From positions 186,001 through 250,000 of the forward strand of contig NZ_FNZZ01000004.1 in assembly GCF_900109565.1 (NCBI RefSeq): a DNA stretch of 64,000 nucleotides. The letters are read 5' to 3'. The notes under the pieces were generated by a model that saw only the letters and a program-made list of their open reading frames with translations, was not told where the DNA came from and ran no database searches. A program made the translations under genes and the position numbers. Positions 42,164-51,047 of this stretch are shown here, piece by piece (within the stretch, counting starts at the first letter, position 1; every line of letters starts with the position of its first letter). This stretch comes from Sphingomonas palmae. GTDB lineage: Bacteria; Pseudomonadota; Alphaproteobacteria; Sphingomonadales; Sphingomonadaceae.

Positions 42164-42436
42164 TTATCGGCCCTGCTTTCGCTGCTTCTTCTCCAATCGA
42201 TAGGCGATGCGCTGCCATTCCTTGAATGAATGGCATTCAAGATTTCCGGTCGTTTTGCGCTTGAGGCAGCTTACCGGCCCTTCGCCGACGTTCGGCTGGT
42301 TCATCATGCCCTGACTTCTGTTCACCAGAACCTGGCCGTTTCGTGTCGTACCGTTCGAGCGCGCGAAGACGGTCTGAGCCGCTGCCGGGGTCAAGGTCGT
42401 GATAGCGACTACAGTGGCGATCAAGAGGTCACGCAT
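42164..42436 (-). CDS. Small exported hypothetical protein with paired cysteines
   Basis: A 90-residue protein with signal peptide (LLIATVVAITTLTPAAAQ) and a basic mature part. The tail CLKRKTTGNLECHSFKEWQ resembles a motif frequent in small sphingomonad periplasmic proteins (Cys-x8-10-Cys followed by EWxxIA), perhaps a disulfide. Start ATG 42436 has GGAG seven bases upstream. The gene is less GC-rich than its neighbours. Function unknown. Confidence 0.6.
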   Translation of the reverse strand: MRDLLIATVVAITTLTPAAAQTVFARSNGTTRNGQVLVNRSQGMMNQPNVGEGPVSCLKRKTTGNLECHSFKEWQRIAYRLEKKQRKQGR

Positions 42437-42566
42437 CGGCAGCTCCAGCGGATCGGGAAGCTTCACTGTCCCATGCTCCCGCAGCGATGTCGACAGGGCT
42501 CGTAACGTTTAGATCAGACGCAGACGATGCCCCGCTGGATCACCATGTCCGATCACGGGCAGCACC

Positions 42567-42983
42567 CTACAGCAGCGCCAGCTCGACCAACCGCCCGACC
42601 AGCACCGGCGGCATGGCGGCAACGCCGTCGCCCGTGTCGCCGCTCAGGTCCTCGGGTGCGTCGTGTGCCTCCAGGTAGCGCCAGCCCTGGTGTGCGCGGC
42701 GGGGGCGGGCGTGGATCAGCTGGAAGTCGGGCGAGAGATGGATCGCGACGCGACCGCCTTCCGCCTCGCCGAAGCCGGTGATCGGCGAGCGCGCGACGAG
42801 CTGGTGCTTGATGATCCAGTAGAGCGAGCCGCGCCCGGCGACCTCCTCGTGCCGCTTGGGCAGGTAGCGCGTCGTCAGGAACAGCTCGCCCGCCGCCGCG
42901 CGCGCCTTCAACCGGTCGGTCAGAACGTCGAGGCTCGCCGCACCGAACGCGACCTTGGTTAGATGTAGCGGTGGCAGGGACAT
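42567..42983 (-). CDS. DUF1489 family protein
   Basis: A 138-residue alphaproteobacterial protein of unknown function. It has the family pattern LHLTKVAFGAASLDVL, TRYLPKRHEEVAGRGSLYWI and IHLSPDFQLIHARPRRAHQ. It is soluble, with no signal. It is placed 16 bases downstream of the mgtE stop on the same strand and may be cotranscribed. Confidence 0.85.
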   Translation of the reverse strand: MSLPPLHLTKVAFGAASLDVLTDRLKARAAAGELFLTTRYLPKRHEEVAGRGSLYWIIKHQLVARSPITGFGEAEGGRVAIHLSPDFQLIHARPRRAHQGWRYLEAHDAPEDLSGDTGDGVAAMPPVLVGRLVELALL

Positions 42984-42999
42984 GCCCCGCCGATGTGGG

Positions 43000-44457
43000 T
43001 CAGCCCGACAGCCCCCACAAGGCTGCGAGACCCAGGAACGACAGGAACCCCATCACGTCGGTCGCGGTGGTCACGAACACCGCCGAAGACACCGCGGGGT
43101 CGACGTTCGCCTTATCGAGCGCGACCGGCACGATCACGCCGACCAGCCCCGCGACCACGCTGTTGATCATCATCGCGATCGCGAACACGATCGAGAGCTG
43201 CAGGTGTCCGAGCACGAGGTAGCTGCCGACCGCCCCAACCGTGCCGAGCGCGACACCGTTGGCGAGCGCGATGCGGAATTCGCGGAACAGCATCCTGAGC
43301 GTGTTGGAACTGGTCAGCTGATTGGTCGCGAGCGCGCGCACCATGACCGCCAGCGTCTGCGTCCCGGCATTGCCGCCTAGCGCCGACACGATCGGCATCA
43401 GCGCGGCGAGCAATGCGAAGCGCGCGATCTCGCCCTGGAACAGCCCGACGACCGACGCCGACAGGATCGTCGCGCCGAGGTTCACCACCAGCCACGCGAC
43501 ACGCGTGCGCACGGTCAGCCGGATCGGCTCGTTGATGTCGCCCTCGCCCGCGCCCGACAGGCGAAGCACGTCCTCGCCCGCCTCCTGCTGGATGATGTGG
43601 ACCACGTCGTCGACGGTGATCATGCCGACCAGCCGCCCCGACTGGTCGACCACGGCCGCCGAGATAAGCGCGTATTTCTGAAATCGGAGTGCGACCTCCT
43701 CCTGGTCCATGTCGACCGGGATCAGCGTCTGCTCGCGCTGCATCACGTCGGCCATCGCGATCCCGCGCGGCGTGCGCAGGATCCACGACAAGGCGCAGGT
43801 GCCGACCGGCTTGTGCGCGGGGTCGACGACGAAGATTTCCCAGAAATCGGTCAACAGCTCGTCGTGGCCGCGCAGATAGTCGAGCGTATCGCCGACGGTC
43901 CAATGCTCGGGCACCGCGACCAGGTCGCGCTGCATCAGGCGGCCGGCCGATTCCTCGGGATAGGACAGCGCCTCCTCGATCGCGGCGCGGTCGTCGGGCT
44001 CCATCGCGCGCAGGACCTCGCGCTGGTCCTCGACGTCCATGTCCTCGATGATCGCGACCGCGTCGTCGGTGTCGAGCTCGCTCGCGATGTCGGCGACCTG
44101 CCGCGCGTCGAGCGCGTCTATCAGCGCCTCGCGGACATAGTCGTTCATCTCCGCGAACACGTCGGCGTCGAGCTGGTCGGCGATCGCGGCGGCGAGGTCG
44201 CGGCGGCGGTCCTCGGGTGTCAGCTCGAACAGGTCGGCGATGTCGGCGGGGTGGAGCGGCGCGACGAGCGCGCGCGCGGCGTCGACGTCGCCCTCCTCTA
44301 CCGCCTCCAGCACCGCGTCGACGAAATCGGGTTTGAGCCGGTCGTCCTCGTCGAGCTGATTGGGGGCGGGCTGATTGGTCGCAGCCTGTTTCGCGCCGGA
44401 CTCATCGTCGCCCGCAAGCTGTTCGCGTTCGAGATCGGGAAGCTCGGTCTCGCTCAT
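43000..44457 (-). CDS. mgtE: MgtE family magnesium transporter
   Basis: A Mg2+ channel of 485 residues: an N-terminal superhelical MgtE_N domain (LVAPLHPADIADLFELTPED), a CBS pair (~residues 170-290), and five C-terminal helices with the pore segment ALGGNAGTQTLAVMVRAL. Mg2+ binding between the N and CBS domains gates the channel. An acidic Gln/Asp N-terminal extension of ~45 residues precedes the domain. ATG 44457 starts MSETELPDLE; the longer frame upstream overlaps the ppiB promoter region and is not coding in style. Confidence 0.94.
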   Translation of the reverse strand: MSETELPDLEREQLAGDDESGAKQAATNQPAPNQLDEDDRLKPDFVDAVLEAVEEGDVDAARALVAPLHPADIADLFELTPEDRRRDLAAAIADQLDADVFAEMNDYVREALIDALDARQVADIASELDTDDAVAIIEDMDVEDQREVLRAMEPDDRAAIEEALSYPEESAGRLMQRDLVAVPEHWTVGDTLDYLRGHDELLTDFWEIFVVDPAHKPVGTCALSWILRTPRGIAMADVMQREQTLIPVDMDQEEVALRFQKYALISAAVVDQSGRLVGMITVDDVVHIIQQEAGEDVLRLSGAGEGDINEPIRLTVRTRVAWLVVNLGATILSASVVGLFQGEIARFALLAALMPIVSALGGNAGTQTLAVMVRALATNQLTSSNTLRMLFREFRIALANGVALGTVGAVGSYLVLGHLQLSIVFAIAMMINSVVAGLVGVIVPVALDKANVDPAVSSAVFVTTATDVMGFLSFLGLAALWGLSG

Positions 44458-44611
44458 GTCGCGTGCCTCCCTGCTGTTCGTCGACCCGCGCGCCTTATCG
44501 CCGCCCCGCGCGATTGGCCATGCGTCATTTGCCCCCACGCGTTTGCCCGCGCGTTTGCCTCCCGATCGATGCGGCACTACCTGTGCGCACAAGAACACGA
44601 AAGGAACCTGT

Positions 44612-45070
44612 GTGGCCGATACCTTCAACACCCTGACGCTGACGCTCGACGGCGGCGACGTGACGATTCGCATGCGCCCCGACCTCGCCCCGGAGCACGT
44701 CCAGCGCATCGGCGAGCTCGCCAACGAGGGCTTCTACGACGGCGTGCCGTTCCACCGCGTCATCCCCGGCTTCATGGCGCAGGGCGGCGACGGCGGTAAC
44801 CACAACGGCACCGGCGGCTCGAAGAAGCCGAATTTGAAGCAGGAGTTCAGCAAGGAGCCGCACGTGCGCGGCACCTGCTCGATGGCGCGGACGATGGACC
44901 CGAACTCGGCCAATTCGCAGTTCTTCATCTGCTTCGACGACGCGCGCTTCCTCGACAACCAGTACACCGTCTGGGGCGAGGTTACCGACGGCATGGAGCT
45001 GATCGACGCGCTGCCCAAGGGCGAGCCGCCGCGCGAGCCGGGCAAGATCGTCAAGGCGAAGGCGGAGTAA
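44612..45070 (+). CDS. ppiB: Cytosolic cyclophilin-type peptidylprolyl isomerase
   Basis: A 152-residue cyclophilin without a signal peptide. Motifs: GFYDGVPFHRVIPGFMAQGG with the catalytic Arg, MARTMDPNSANSQFFICFDD, and YTVWGEVTDGMELID. Start GTG 44612 follows AAAGGA by six bases. It diverges from mgtE. Confidence 0.95.
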   Translation: MADTFNTLTLTLDGGDVTIRMRPDLAPEHVQRIGELANEGFYDGVPFHRVIPGFMAQGGDGGNHNGTGGSKKPNLKQEFSKEPHVRGTCSMARTMDPNSANSQFFICFDDARFLDNQYTVWGEVTDGMELIDALPKGEPPREPGKIVKAKAE

Positions 45071-45112
45071 TCCACCCAGGCTCGCTTCGCCTCATCCGGG
45101 GCGGCGGGCCGC

Positions 45113-45997
45113 TCAGTCGGTGCGCAGCGTCGCGATCAACCAGTCGCGGAAGATGCGCACCGGCTTCGTCTGCAAGGCGCGCGGGCGGCAGACGAACCAG
45201 TAGGAATAGGGGCTCTCGACCTCCAGTTCGAACAGGCGCACGAGTCTGGGATCGTTGGCGTCGTTGAAGTGGCTTTCGAGCATGAACGCGACGCCCAGCC
45301 CCTGCGCCGCCGCCTCCAACATCAGTGCGCCCGAATCGAAGTGGTCGACCGCCTTCGGTTCGATCTCCGCGATGGACGCACTGTGGCGCCAGGCGGTGAA
45401 ATTGTCCGCCATGTCGCGGTGGAGCAGCACGGTGTGATCGGCGAGCTGTTCCGGGCGCAGCAGCGGGTCCGGTCCCTCGACCAGCGATTTTGCGCCGATC
45501 GCGTAGACCTTGTTGCGGTCGAGCCGCTCGGCATAAAGCGTCGGGTCAACCTCGCGCGCCAGCACGATCACCGCGTCGAGCCCCTCGCCCAGCCGCGAGA
45601 TCGCGTTGCTGCCGGTGTCGACGTCGAGGTGCAGCTCGGGCCGCGCCGCACGCAATTGCGCCAGTTTCGGAAACAATCGCTGCGAGGCGAACAGCGGCAG
45701 CACGCCGAGCCGGAGCCGCAGCACCTCACCCCCGCTGGTCATCGATTCGACCGCGTCCGACAGGCTGTCGAGCGCGGGCGCGATCGCGGCGAGCAACCGG
45801 TCGCCGTCGGCGTTCGGCGCCATCGCCTGATGCCGGCGATCGAACAGCGGGCGGCCGAGGAAGCGTTCCAGCGTCTGGATCCGCCGGCTGAGTGCGGGTG
45901 CTGACAGCGCGAGTTCCGCCGCCGCTGCCTTGATCGAGCCCAACCGCGCGACCGCGACAAAGGCTTCGATGGCAGTGAGCGGGGGCAGGCGACGCAT
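45113..45997 (-). CDS. LysR family regulator (GcvA-like)
   Basis: A 294-residue LysR regulator. The N-terminal winged HTH reads LTAIEAFVAVARLGSIKAAAAELALSAPALSRRI in pattern, and is followed by the effector domain (LRLRLGVLPLFASQRLFPKL; GLGVAFMLESHF). The PPLTAIEAF opening and C-terminal layout resemble GcvA-type members. The target is unknown. Divergent from the sRNA candidate and the CDC48-like gene, either of which it might control. Confidence 0.88.
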   Translation of the reverse strand: MRRLPPLTAIEAFVAVARLGSIKAAAAELALSAPALSRRIQTLERFLGRPLFDRRHQAMAPNADGDRLLAAIAPALDSLSDAVESMTSGGEVLRLRLGVLPLFASQRLFPKLAQLRAARPELHLDVDTGSNAISRLGEGLDAVIVLAREVDPTLYAERLDRNKVYAIGAKSLVEGPDPLLRPEQLADHTVLLHRDMADNFTAWRHSASIAEIEPKAVDHFDSGALMLEAAAQGLGVAFMLESHFNDANDPRLVRLFELEVESPYSYWFVCRPRALQTKPVRIFRDWLIATLRTD

Positions 45998-46094
45998 GGG
46001 CAGTCCGTCTTGTCGCGAGACGCCGGAGCATGTCAGGCGATTGTTGTTTCTGCAATCGTATACGACCCTTTTCGCACTTGCAACATGATCTGCT

Positions 46095-46175
46095 GCGACG
46101 CAAAAAGGACGGGCCTTTCAGGCATCCTCTCCTAAAAACTTTCACGGGCCGGTCATCTGATCGGCCCTTTTTTTT
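46095..46175 (+). ncRNA. Candidate trans-acting sRNA (suhB/MmgR-like architecture)
   Basis: Between the divergent LysR and CDC48-like genes lies a short unit without a coding frame but with its own strong terminator. It has a small 5-prime hairpin (GCC-TTTCA-GGC at 46112-46122), a CU-rich unpaired stretch with an anti-Shine-Dalgarno-like CCTCTCC, and the terminator stem at 46146-46167 plus eight T. This order (CUUUCA loop, CCUCC-like seed, terminator) is that of the alphaproteobacterial suhB/alpha-r8 (MmgR) sRNAs, as remembered. The 5-prime end is not defined; no convincing promoter was seen. Confidence 0.55.
46146..46175 (+). terminator. Intrinsic terminator of the sRNA candidate
   Basis: GGGCCG (46146-46151) pairs with CGGCCC (46162-46167), followed by eight T. 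It points rightwards and lies 97 bases before the CDC48-like ATG, so it must end a short upstream transcript rather than a gene. Confidence 0.85.
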
Positions 46176-46272
46176 GCCTGCGCGAGACCAGTCGCGTCGT
46201 CGGCACCTGCTCGCAATCGGGAACCTGCCGCCTATCTCCTGCGCTCGACGCTTTCGAGCGAGTGAGGGACGA

Positions 46273-48564
46273 ATGGCCGACGCCGAACAACCTACCAAAT
46301 TGCAGGTCGCGAACGCGCGGCCCGAAGACTCGGGGCGCGGCATCGCGCATCTGCCGCGCGCGATCATGGCGTCGCTCGGCCTGACCGATGGCGACGTGAT
46401 CGAGATTTCGGGCAAGAAGGTCACGCCTGCGCGCGCGGTCGGCCCGTACGACGAGGACGAGGGTCTGGCGCTGATCCGCATCGACGGGTTGCAGCGCGCC
46501 AACGCGGGCGTCGGCTCGGGCGATTTCGTCGAGGTGCGCCGCGCCGAGTCGAAGCCCGCGACGCGCGTCGTCTTCGCCCCCGCGCAGCAGAATTTGCGGC
46601 TGCAAGGCTCGACCAATGCGCTGAAGCGCACCTTTATCGGGCGTCCGTTCGCGCAAGGCGACGTGGTCGCTACCGCGGGGCATCAGCGCGTGCAGAACAT
46701 GCCGCCGGGCATGCAGCAGTTCGTCAACGCGCCTGCCTATGCGTTGCAGGAAATCCGCCTGCTCGTCGTATCGGCGACGCCGAAGGGCATCGTCCACGTC
46801 GACGAGAATACCGAAATTGAGCTGCGCCCCGAGTATGAGGAGCCCGATGCCGCGCGGCGCGCCGACGTGACCTACGACGATATCGGCGGCATGGCGGGGA
46901 CGATCGACCAGCTGCGCGAGATGGTCGAACTGCCGCTGCGCTACCCTGAACTGTTCCAGCGGCTGGGCGTCGATCCGCCCAAGGGGTTGCTGCTCTACGG
47001 CCCGCCGGGCACGGGCAAGACGCGGCTGGCGCGCGCGGTGGCGAACGAGTCGGACGCGCAATTCTACCTGATCAACGGTCCCGAGATCATGGGCTCGGCG
47101 TACGGCGAGTCCGAAGGGCGGCTGCGGCAGGTGTTCGAGGAAGCGGCGAAGAACGCGCCCTCGATCGTCTTCATCGACGAGATCGACTCGATCGCGCCCA
47201 AACGCGGTCAGGTCTCCGGCGAAGCGGAGAAGCGCGTCGTCGCGCAGTTGCTGACGCTGATGGACGGGCTGGAGGCGCGCGCCAACCTCGTCGTCATCGC
47301 CGCGACGAACCGACCCGAGGCGATCGACGAGGCATTGCGCCGTCCTGGCCGCTTTGACCGGGAGATCGTCGTCGGCGTTCCCGACGAGCGCGGGCGTCGC
47401 GAGATCCTGGGCATTCACACGCGCGGCATGCCGCTCGGCGACAAGGTCGACCTCGGCGAGCTGGCGCGCACCACGTTCGGCTTCGTCGGCGCCGATCTGG
47501 CCGCTCTCACGCGCGAGGCAGCGATCGAGGCGGTCCGTCGCATCATGCCGCAGCTGAATTTAGAAGAGCGCACGATTCCGCCCGAGGTGCTCGACATGCT
47601 GGCGGTGACGCGCGAGGATTTCCTCGGCGCATTGAAGCGCGTGCAGCCGAGCGCGATGCGCGAGGTGATGGTGCAGGCGCCGACGACCAAGTGGAGCGAT
47701 GTCGGCGGATTGGACGACGCGCAGATGCGGTTGAAGGAAGGCGTCGAGCTGCCGCTCAAGAACCCCGACGCGTTCCGGCGCTTGGGCATCCGCCCGGCGA
47801 AAGGCTTCCTGCTCTACGGCCCGCCCGGCACCGGCAAGACGTTGCTCGCCAAGGCGGTCGCGCGCGAGGCAGAGGCGAACTTCATCGCCACGAAATCGAG
47901 CGATCTGCTGTCGAAATGGTACGGCGAGAGCGAGCAGCAGATCACCCGGCTGTTCCAGCGCGCGCGTCAGGTCGCGCCGACGGTGATCTTCATCGACGAG
48001 CTCGACAGCCTCGTGCCCGCGCGCGGCGGCGGGATGGGCGAGCCGCAGGTGACCGAGCGCGTCGTCAACACGATCCTCGCCGAGATGGACGGACTGGAGG
48101 AGCTGCAATCGGTCGTCGTCATCGGCGCGACCAACCGCCCGAACCTGGTCGACCCCGCACTGCTCAGGCCGGGGCGCTTCGACGAGCTGATCTACGTCGG
48201 GCTGCCCAGCCGCGAGGGGCGCCGTCGCATCCTGGGCATTCAGACGCAGAAGATGCCGCTCGGGCCCGATGTCGACCTGGACGATATCGCCGCGCGGACC
48301 GAGCGCTTCACCGGCGCCGATCTGGAGGACGTGGTCCGCCGCGCCGGCCTGATCGCGCTGCGCGAGCATATCGACAACACGCAGGTGAGCCAGGCGAACT
48401 TCGAGCGTGCGCTGGAAGATTCGCGCGCCAGCGTGACCCCCGAGGTCGAGCGCGAGTACGAGCAGATGGCGGCGAAGCTGAAGCAGGAGGCGAATGCGAT
48501 CCAGCCGATCGGCTTCATCTCGCCCGGGCAGCTAACGCCGCGGGGACCGAAAGGCAGCGACTGA
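46273..48564 (+). CDS. CDC48/VCP-like double AAA+ ATPase
   Basis: A 763-residue ATPase with the p97/CDC48 layout: N-domain (residues ~8-185, double-psi barrel type; KLQVANARPEDSGRGIAHLP), D1 AAA domain (Walker A YGPPGTGKTRLA, Walker B IVFIDEIDSIAPKR, RRPGRFDREI) and D2 (YGPPGTGKTLLA, VIFIDELDSLVPARG, LRPGRFDELIY). Such unfoldases are universal in archaea and eukaryotes but patchy in bacteria. D2 retains the aromatic pore residue type (SKWYGESE). GAGGGA precedes ATG 46273. Substrates are unknown; a proteasome is not expected in this lineage. Confidence 0.94.
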   Translation: MADAEQPTKLQVANARPEDSGRGIAHLPRAIMASLGLTDGDVIEISGKKVTPARAVGPYDEDEGLALIRIDGLQRANAGVGSGDFVEVRRAESKPATRVVFAPAQQNLRLQGSTNALKRTFIGRPFAQGDVVATAGHQRVQNMPPGMQQFVNAPAYALQEIRLLVVSATPKGIVHVDENTEIELRPEYEEPDAARRADVTYDDIGGMAGTIDQLREMVELPLRYPELFQRLGVDPPKGLLLYGPPGTGKTRLARAVANESDAQFYLINGPEIMGSAYGESEGRLRQVFEEAAKNAPSIVFIDEIDSIAPKRGQVSGEAEKRVVAQLLTLMDGLEARANLVVIAATNRPEAIDEALRRPGRFDREIVVGVPDERGRREILGIHTRGMPLGDKVDLGELARTTFGFVGADLAALTREAAIEAVRRIMPQLNLEERTIPPEVLDMLAVTREDFLGALKRVQPSAMREVMVQAPTTKWSDVGGLDDAQMRLKEGVELPLKNPDAFRRLGIRPAKGFLLYGPPGTGKTLLAKAVAREAEANFIATKSSDLLSKWYGESEQQITRLFQRARQVAPTVIFIDELDSLVPARGGGMGEPQVTERVVNTILAEMDGLEELQSVVVIGATNRPNLVDPALLRPGRFDELIYVGLPSREGRRRILGIQTQKMPLGPDVDLDDIAARTERFTGADLEDVVRRAGLIALREHIDNTQVSQANFERALEDSRASVTPEVEREYEQMAAKLKQEANAIQPIGFISPGQLTPRGPKGSD

Positions 48565-48569
48565 GGATA

Positions 48570-48598
48570 AAGGGTGCCGTTGAAGCGGCGGCACCCTT
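48570..48598. terminator. Bidirectional hairpin between CDC48-like and MFS genes
   Basis: A perfect 10-bp stem, AAGGGTGCCG (48570-48579) with CGGCACCCTT (48589-48598), sits between two convergent genes and overlaps the MFS stop codon. Short A/T runs flank both sides. It probably ends both transcripts. Confidence 0.65.
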
Positions 48599-49913
48599 AT
48601 ACCTCGGGATCGCTCCACGCCGCCGCTTCCTGCTCGGGCGTGCGAAGCGCACGCGCGGCGTAGAACAGCAGCAGCAGGCACGCCGCACCCGCGGTCAGAT
48701 ACGGCAGCGAATGCTGTATCTCGTACAGTCCAACCCCGATCGAGGGGCCGAGCACGAAGCTGGCGCCGTTGACGCTCGTCACCTTGCCCGCGACCGACCC
48801 TTGCGCCGCCGGCCCGACCGCCAAGCTAGACCCCGCGGTGAAGCCCGGCCGCGTGAAGCCGAACCCCAGGCTCGCCAGCGCATAGGCGGTCGCGATACCG
48901 TAGAGCGAAGTCGCGAGTCCGGTCAGCGCAGTTCCCGCGGCCGCCAGCACCAGTCCGCTCAGCACCAGCGCGCGCGGCTTCAGGTTAAGCAGCGGGATCA
49001 GCCCCCATTGCGCCAGCAACGCCGCGCCCGCGCCCATCATCAGCACGATGCCGGTCGGCTCCAGCGCGGCGGCGGGCGCGACGTTCAGCCGGTCGATGAC
49101 GAGAAAGCCGATCGCCTGCCCCGTCATCGCCTGCGCGTGTCCCATCACTAGCCCGGCGATCATCCACGCCCTGATCCGCGGATCGGTGTAGCGCACCTCG
49201 CTGCGTCCTTCCGCGGTCGCCGCGGTGACGCTCGCGCCCGACGCCTGCCCGCCGATCGACGGATAGGCGTTGGCGGCACCGTGGACGCCGGCCTCGATGC
49301 CGCGGTCGTCGGGCAGCACACGGCGCACGGTCACGAACACGATCAGCCCGAACACCGCGAAGACGAACGCGGGACCCGCCAGCCCGACCTCCACCGTGCC
49401 GGCGTGCCCCAGGATCAGATAGGGTGCGAGCGCGGGCCCCAGGATCGTGCCCAGCCCGAAGGCGGAGGCGAGCAGCGTCAGCGCGCGCGTCCGCTCCTCG
49501 CGCGTCGTGTTGCCCGCGACCAGCGCCTGTACCGCCGGCGGCGCGGCCGATCCGAACGTGCCGTAGATCAGTCGCCCGAGGATGAAGAGCACGAACGCGG
49601 TCGTGCCGCCGATCCAGCCGTTGATACCCGCGGCCAGGAACACGCCGCACAAGGTCAGGCTGATGCAGAACCCGCCCATGCCGAACAGGATCATCAGCCG
49701 CCGTCCGTGGCGATCGGATCGCTTCGCCCAGAACGGTGCCGCCACCACCCAGAGCAGCGCCGACACGGAAAAGGCCGCCGCAACCGCGCTGTCGTTCACC
49801 CCCAGTGATCGGCCGAGCGCGGGCAGCACCGATTGCAGCGCGGTGTTCCCCGCCGCGATCGTCAGCATGACAAGGAACATGAGCGCGAAGCTCCGATCGA
49901 AACCGCGCTTCAT
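48597..49913 (-). CDS. MFS transporter, tetracycline/multidrug efflux type
   Basis: A 438-residue, ~12-helix major facilitator with the motif A-like loop FWAKRSDRHGRRLMILFG and motif C-like GTILGPALAPYLIL, which is typical of antiporters (DHA family). ATG 49913 overlaps the upstream monooxygenase stop (ATGA). The substrate is unknown; the pairing suggests it may export or relate to an oxidised small molecule. Confidence 0.87.
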   Translation of the reverse strand: MKRGFDRSFALMFLVMLTIAAGNTALQSVLPALGRSLGVNDSAVAAAFSVSALLWVVAAPFWAKRSDRHGRRLMILFGMGGFCISLTLCGVFLAAGINGWIGGTTAFVLFILGRLIYGTFGSAAPPAVQALVAGNTTREERTRALTLLASAFGLGTILGPALAPYLILGHAGTVEVGLAGPAFVFAVFGLIVFVTVRRVLPDDRGIEAGVHGAANAYPSIGGQASGASVTAATAEGRSEVRYTDPRIRAWMIAGLVMGHAQAMTGQAIGFLVIDRLNVAPAAALEPTGIVLMMGAGAALLAQWGLIPLLNLKPRALVLSGLVLAAAGTALTGLATSLYGIATAYALASLGFGFTRPGFTAGSSLAVGPAAQGSVAGKVTSVNGASFVLGPSIGVGLYEIQHSLPYLTAGAACLLLLFYAARALRTPEQEAAAWSDPEV

Positions 49914-50269
49914 ATCCGCTCCCCCTCTTCCCGGCTCCAGCCGTAGCTGCGCGTGACCTGCGCGACATGCAGGTCGTACCCGACGTACCAGCGCCCGCCC
50001 CCGGCCTCGCGCACCTTGGCGTGATCGGGATGCGCGCGCCACGCGACCGCGCTCGCCTCGTCCGCCCAGTAGCTTACCGTGATGCCGAACCCGTCGTTGC
50101 CACGCGCGGCATCCATGCCGCAAAAGCCGGGCTGCTGCGCGGCGAGCGTGTCCATCGCCGCGGCCGCGGCGGCGTAGCCCGGCTGATCGGCACCGCTGCG
50201 CCAGGCGACGAAGATCACCGCCACCTGCCCCGTCCTCCCGTGCTGCGCCGCTGTTTGGTCGTCGAGCAT
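49910..50269 (-). CDS. Antibiotic biosynthesis monooxygenase (ABM)-domain protein
   Basis: A 119-residue dimeric alpha/beta-barrel (ABM) family protein: QVAVIFVAWRSG, AAQQPGFCGMDAARGNDGFG and TVSYWADEASAVAWRAHPDH. Members include cofactor-free quinol monooxygenases and heme-degrading enzymes; conserved YWAD...W...HP is a general ABM feature. ATG 50269 is preferred. Translationally coupled to the MFS exporter. Confidence 0.82.
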   Translation of the reverse strand: MLDDQTAAQHGRTGQVAVIFVAWRSGADQPGYAAAAAAMDTLAAQQPGFCGMDAARGNDGFGITVSYWADEASAVAWRAHPDHAKVREAGGGRWYVGYDLHVAQVTRSYGWSREEGERI

Positions 50270-50401
50270 GCCCGAGCGATTAGGCGCTTGGGGGCGCGGC
50301 GCAACCCCGCTATGGCAACCGACGCGCTCCACCGAGCGTTCGTCAAACCGGGCTGCAGCGGAGCCGAGCAGTACCGATCAACGGGAGCAGTGCTTTTCCT
50401 C

Positions 50402-51010
50402 ATGCCCAGTTCGACCAACGCGATGCGTCGCGCCCGGCCCGCCGGTGTTCCCGGACCGCTGCAGATGTTCTTCCAGGGCTTTCTCAAGCACCCGGTCATG
50501 GTCGGCTCGATCATTCCGTCGTCCGACCGGCTGATCCGCAAGATGCTGGCGCCCGTCGACTGGGCCAATTGCAAGCTGTTCGTCGAATATGGCCCCGGCG
50601 TCGGCACCTTCTGCCGCCCGATCCTCGACCGGATGGCGCCCGATGCGACGTTGATCGCGATCGATACCAATCCGGATTTCATCCGCTACCTCGACCACAC
50701 GATCACCGATTCGCGCTTCGTCGCGGTTGAGGGCTCCGCGGCGGATGTGGAGCGGATCATCGCCGAGCACGGCCACGAATCGGCCGATTACATCCTCTCC
50801 GGCCTCCCATTCTCGACGCTGCCCGACGGCGTCGGACCCGCAATCGCGGCGGCGACGCACCGCGCGCTGCGCAAGGACGGCGCCTTCCTGGTCTATCAGT
50901 TCAGCCCCAAGGTGCGCGACTTCATCGCCGCGCACTTCACGCGCATCGACCATGACATGGAATGGTGGAACGTACCGCCGGCGCAGCTCTACTGGGCGCA
51001 CAAGGACTGA
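50402..51010 (+). CDS. Class I SAM-dependent methyltransferase, phospholipid N-methyltransferase-like
   Basis: A 202-residue methyltransferase. The SAM site is VEYGPGVGTFCRPILDRM, followed by ATLIAIDTNPDFIRYL and ADYILSGLPFSTLP. The front part (FFQGFLKHPVMVGSIIPSSD) is typical of the PmtA/KsgA-like phospholipid N-methyltransferases that turn PE into methylated PE or PC. No PC-synthesis partner is nearby. The neighbouring PLD-family gene also belongs to phospholipid metabolism, but on the other strand. Confidence 0.83.
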   Translation: MPSSTNAMRRARPAGVPGPLQMFFQGFLKHPVMVGSIIPSSDRLIRKMLAPVDWANCKLFVEYGPGVGTFCRPILDRMAPDATLIAIDTNPDFIRYLDHTITDSRFVAVEGSAADVERIIAEHGHESADYILSGLPFSTLPDGVGPAIAAATHRALRKDGAFLVYQFSPKVRDFIAAHFTRIDHDMEWWNVPPAQLYWAHKD

Positions 51011-51047
51011 CGCCGGCGCAGCGCGCCGCCGCTCTAAGTCTGCGCGA

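Noticed and set aside
46030..46272. N-terminal extension of the CDC48-like protein through the sRNA region
   Set aside because: The frame would pass through the intrinsic terminator, and has no N-domain similarity; ATG 46273 has its own GAGGGA.
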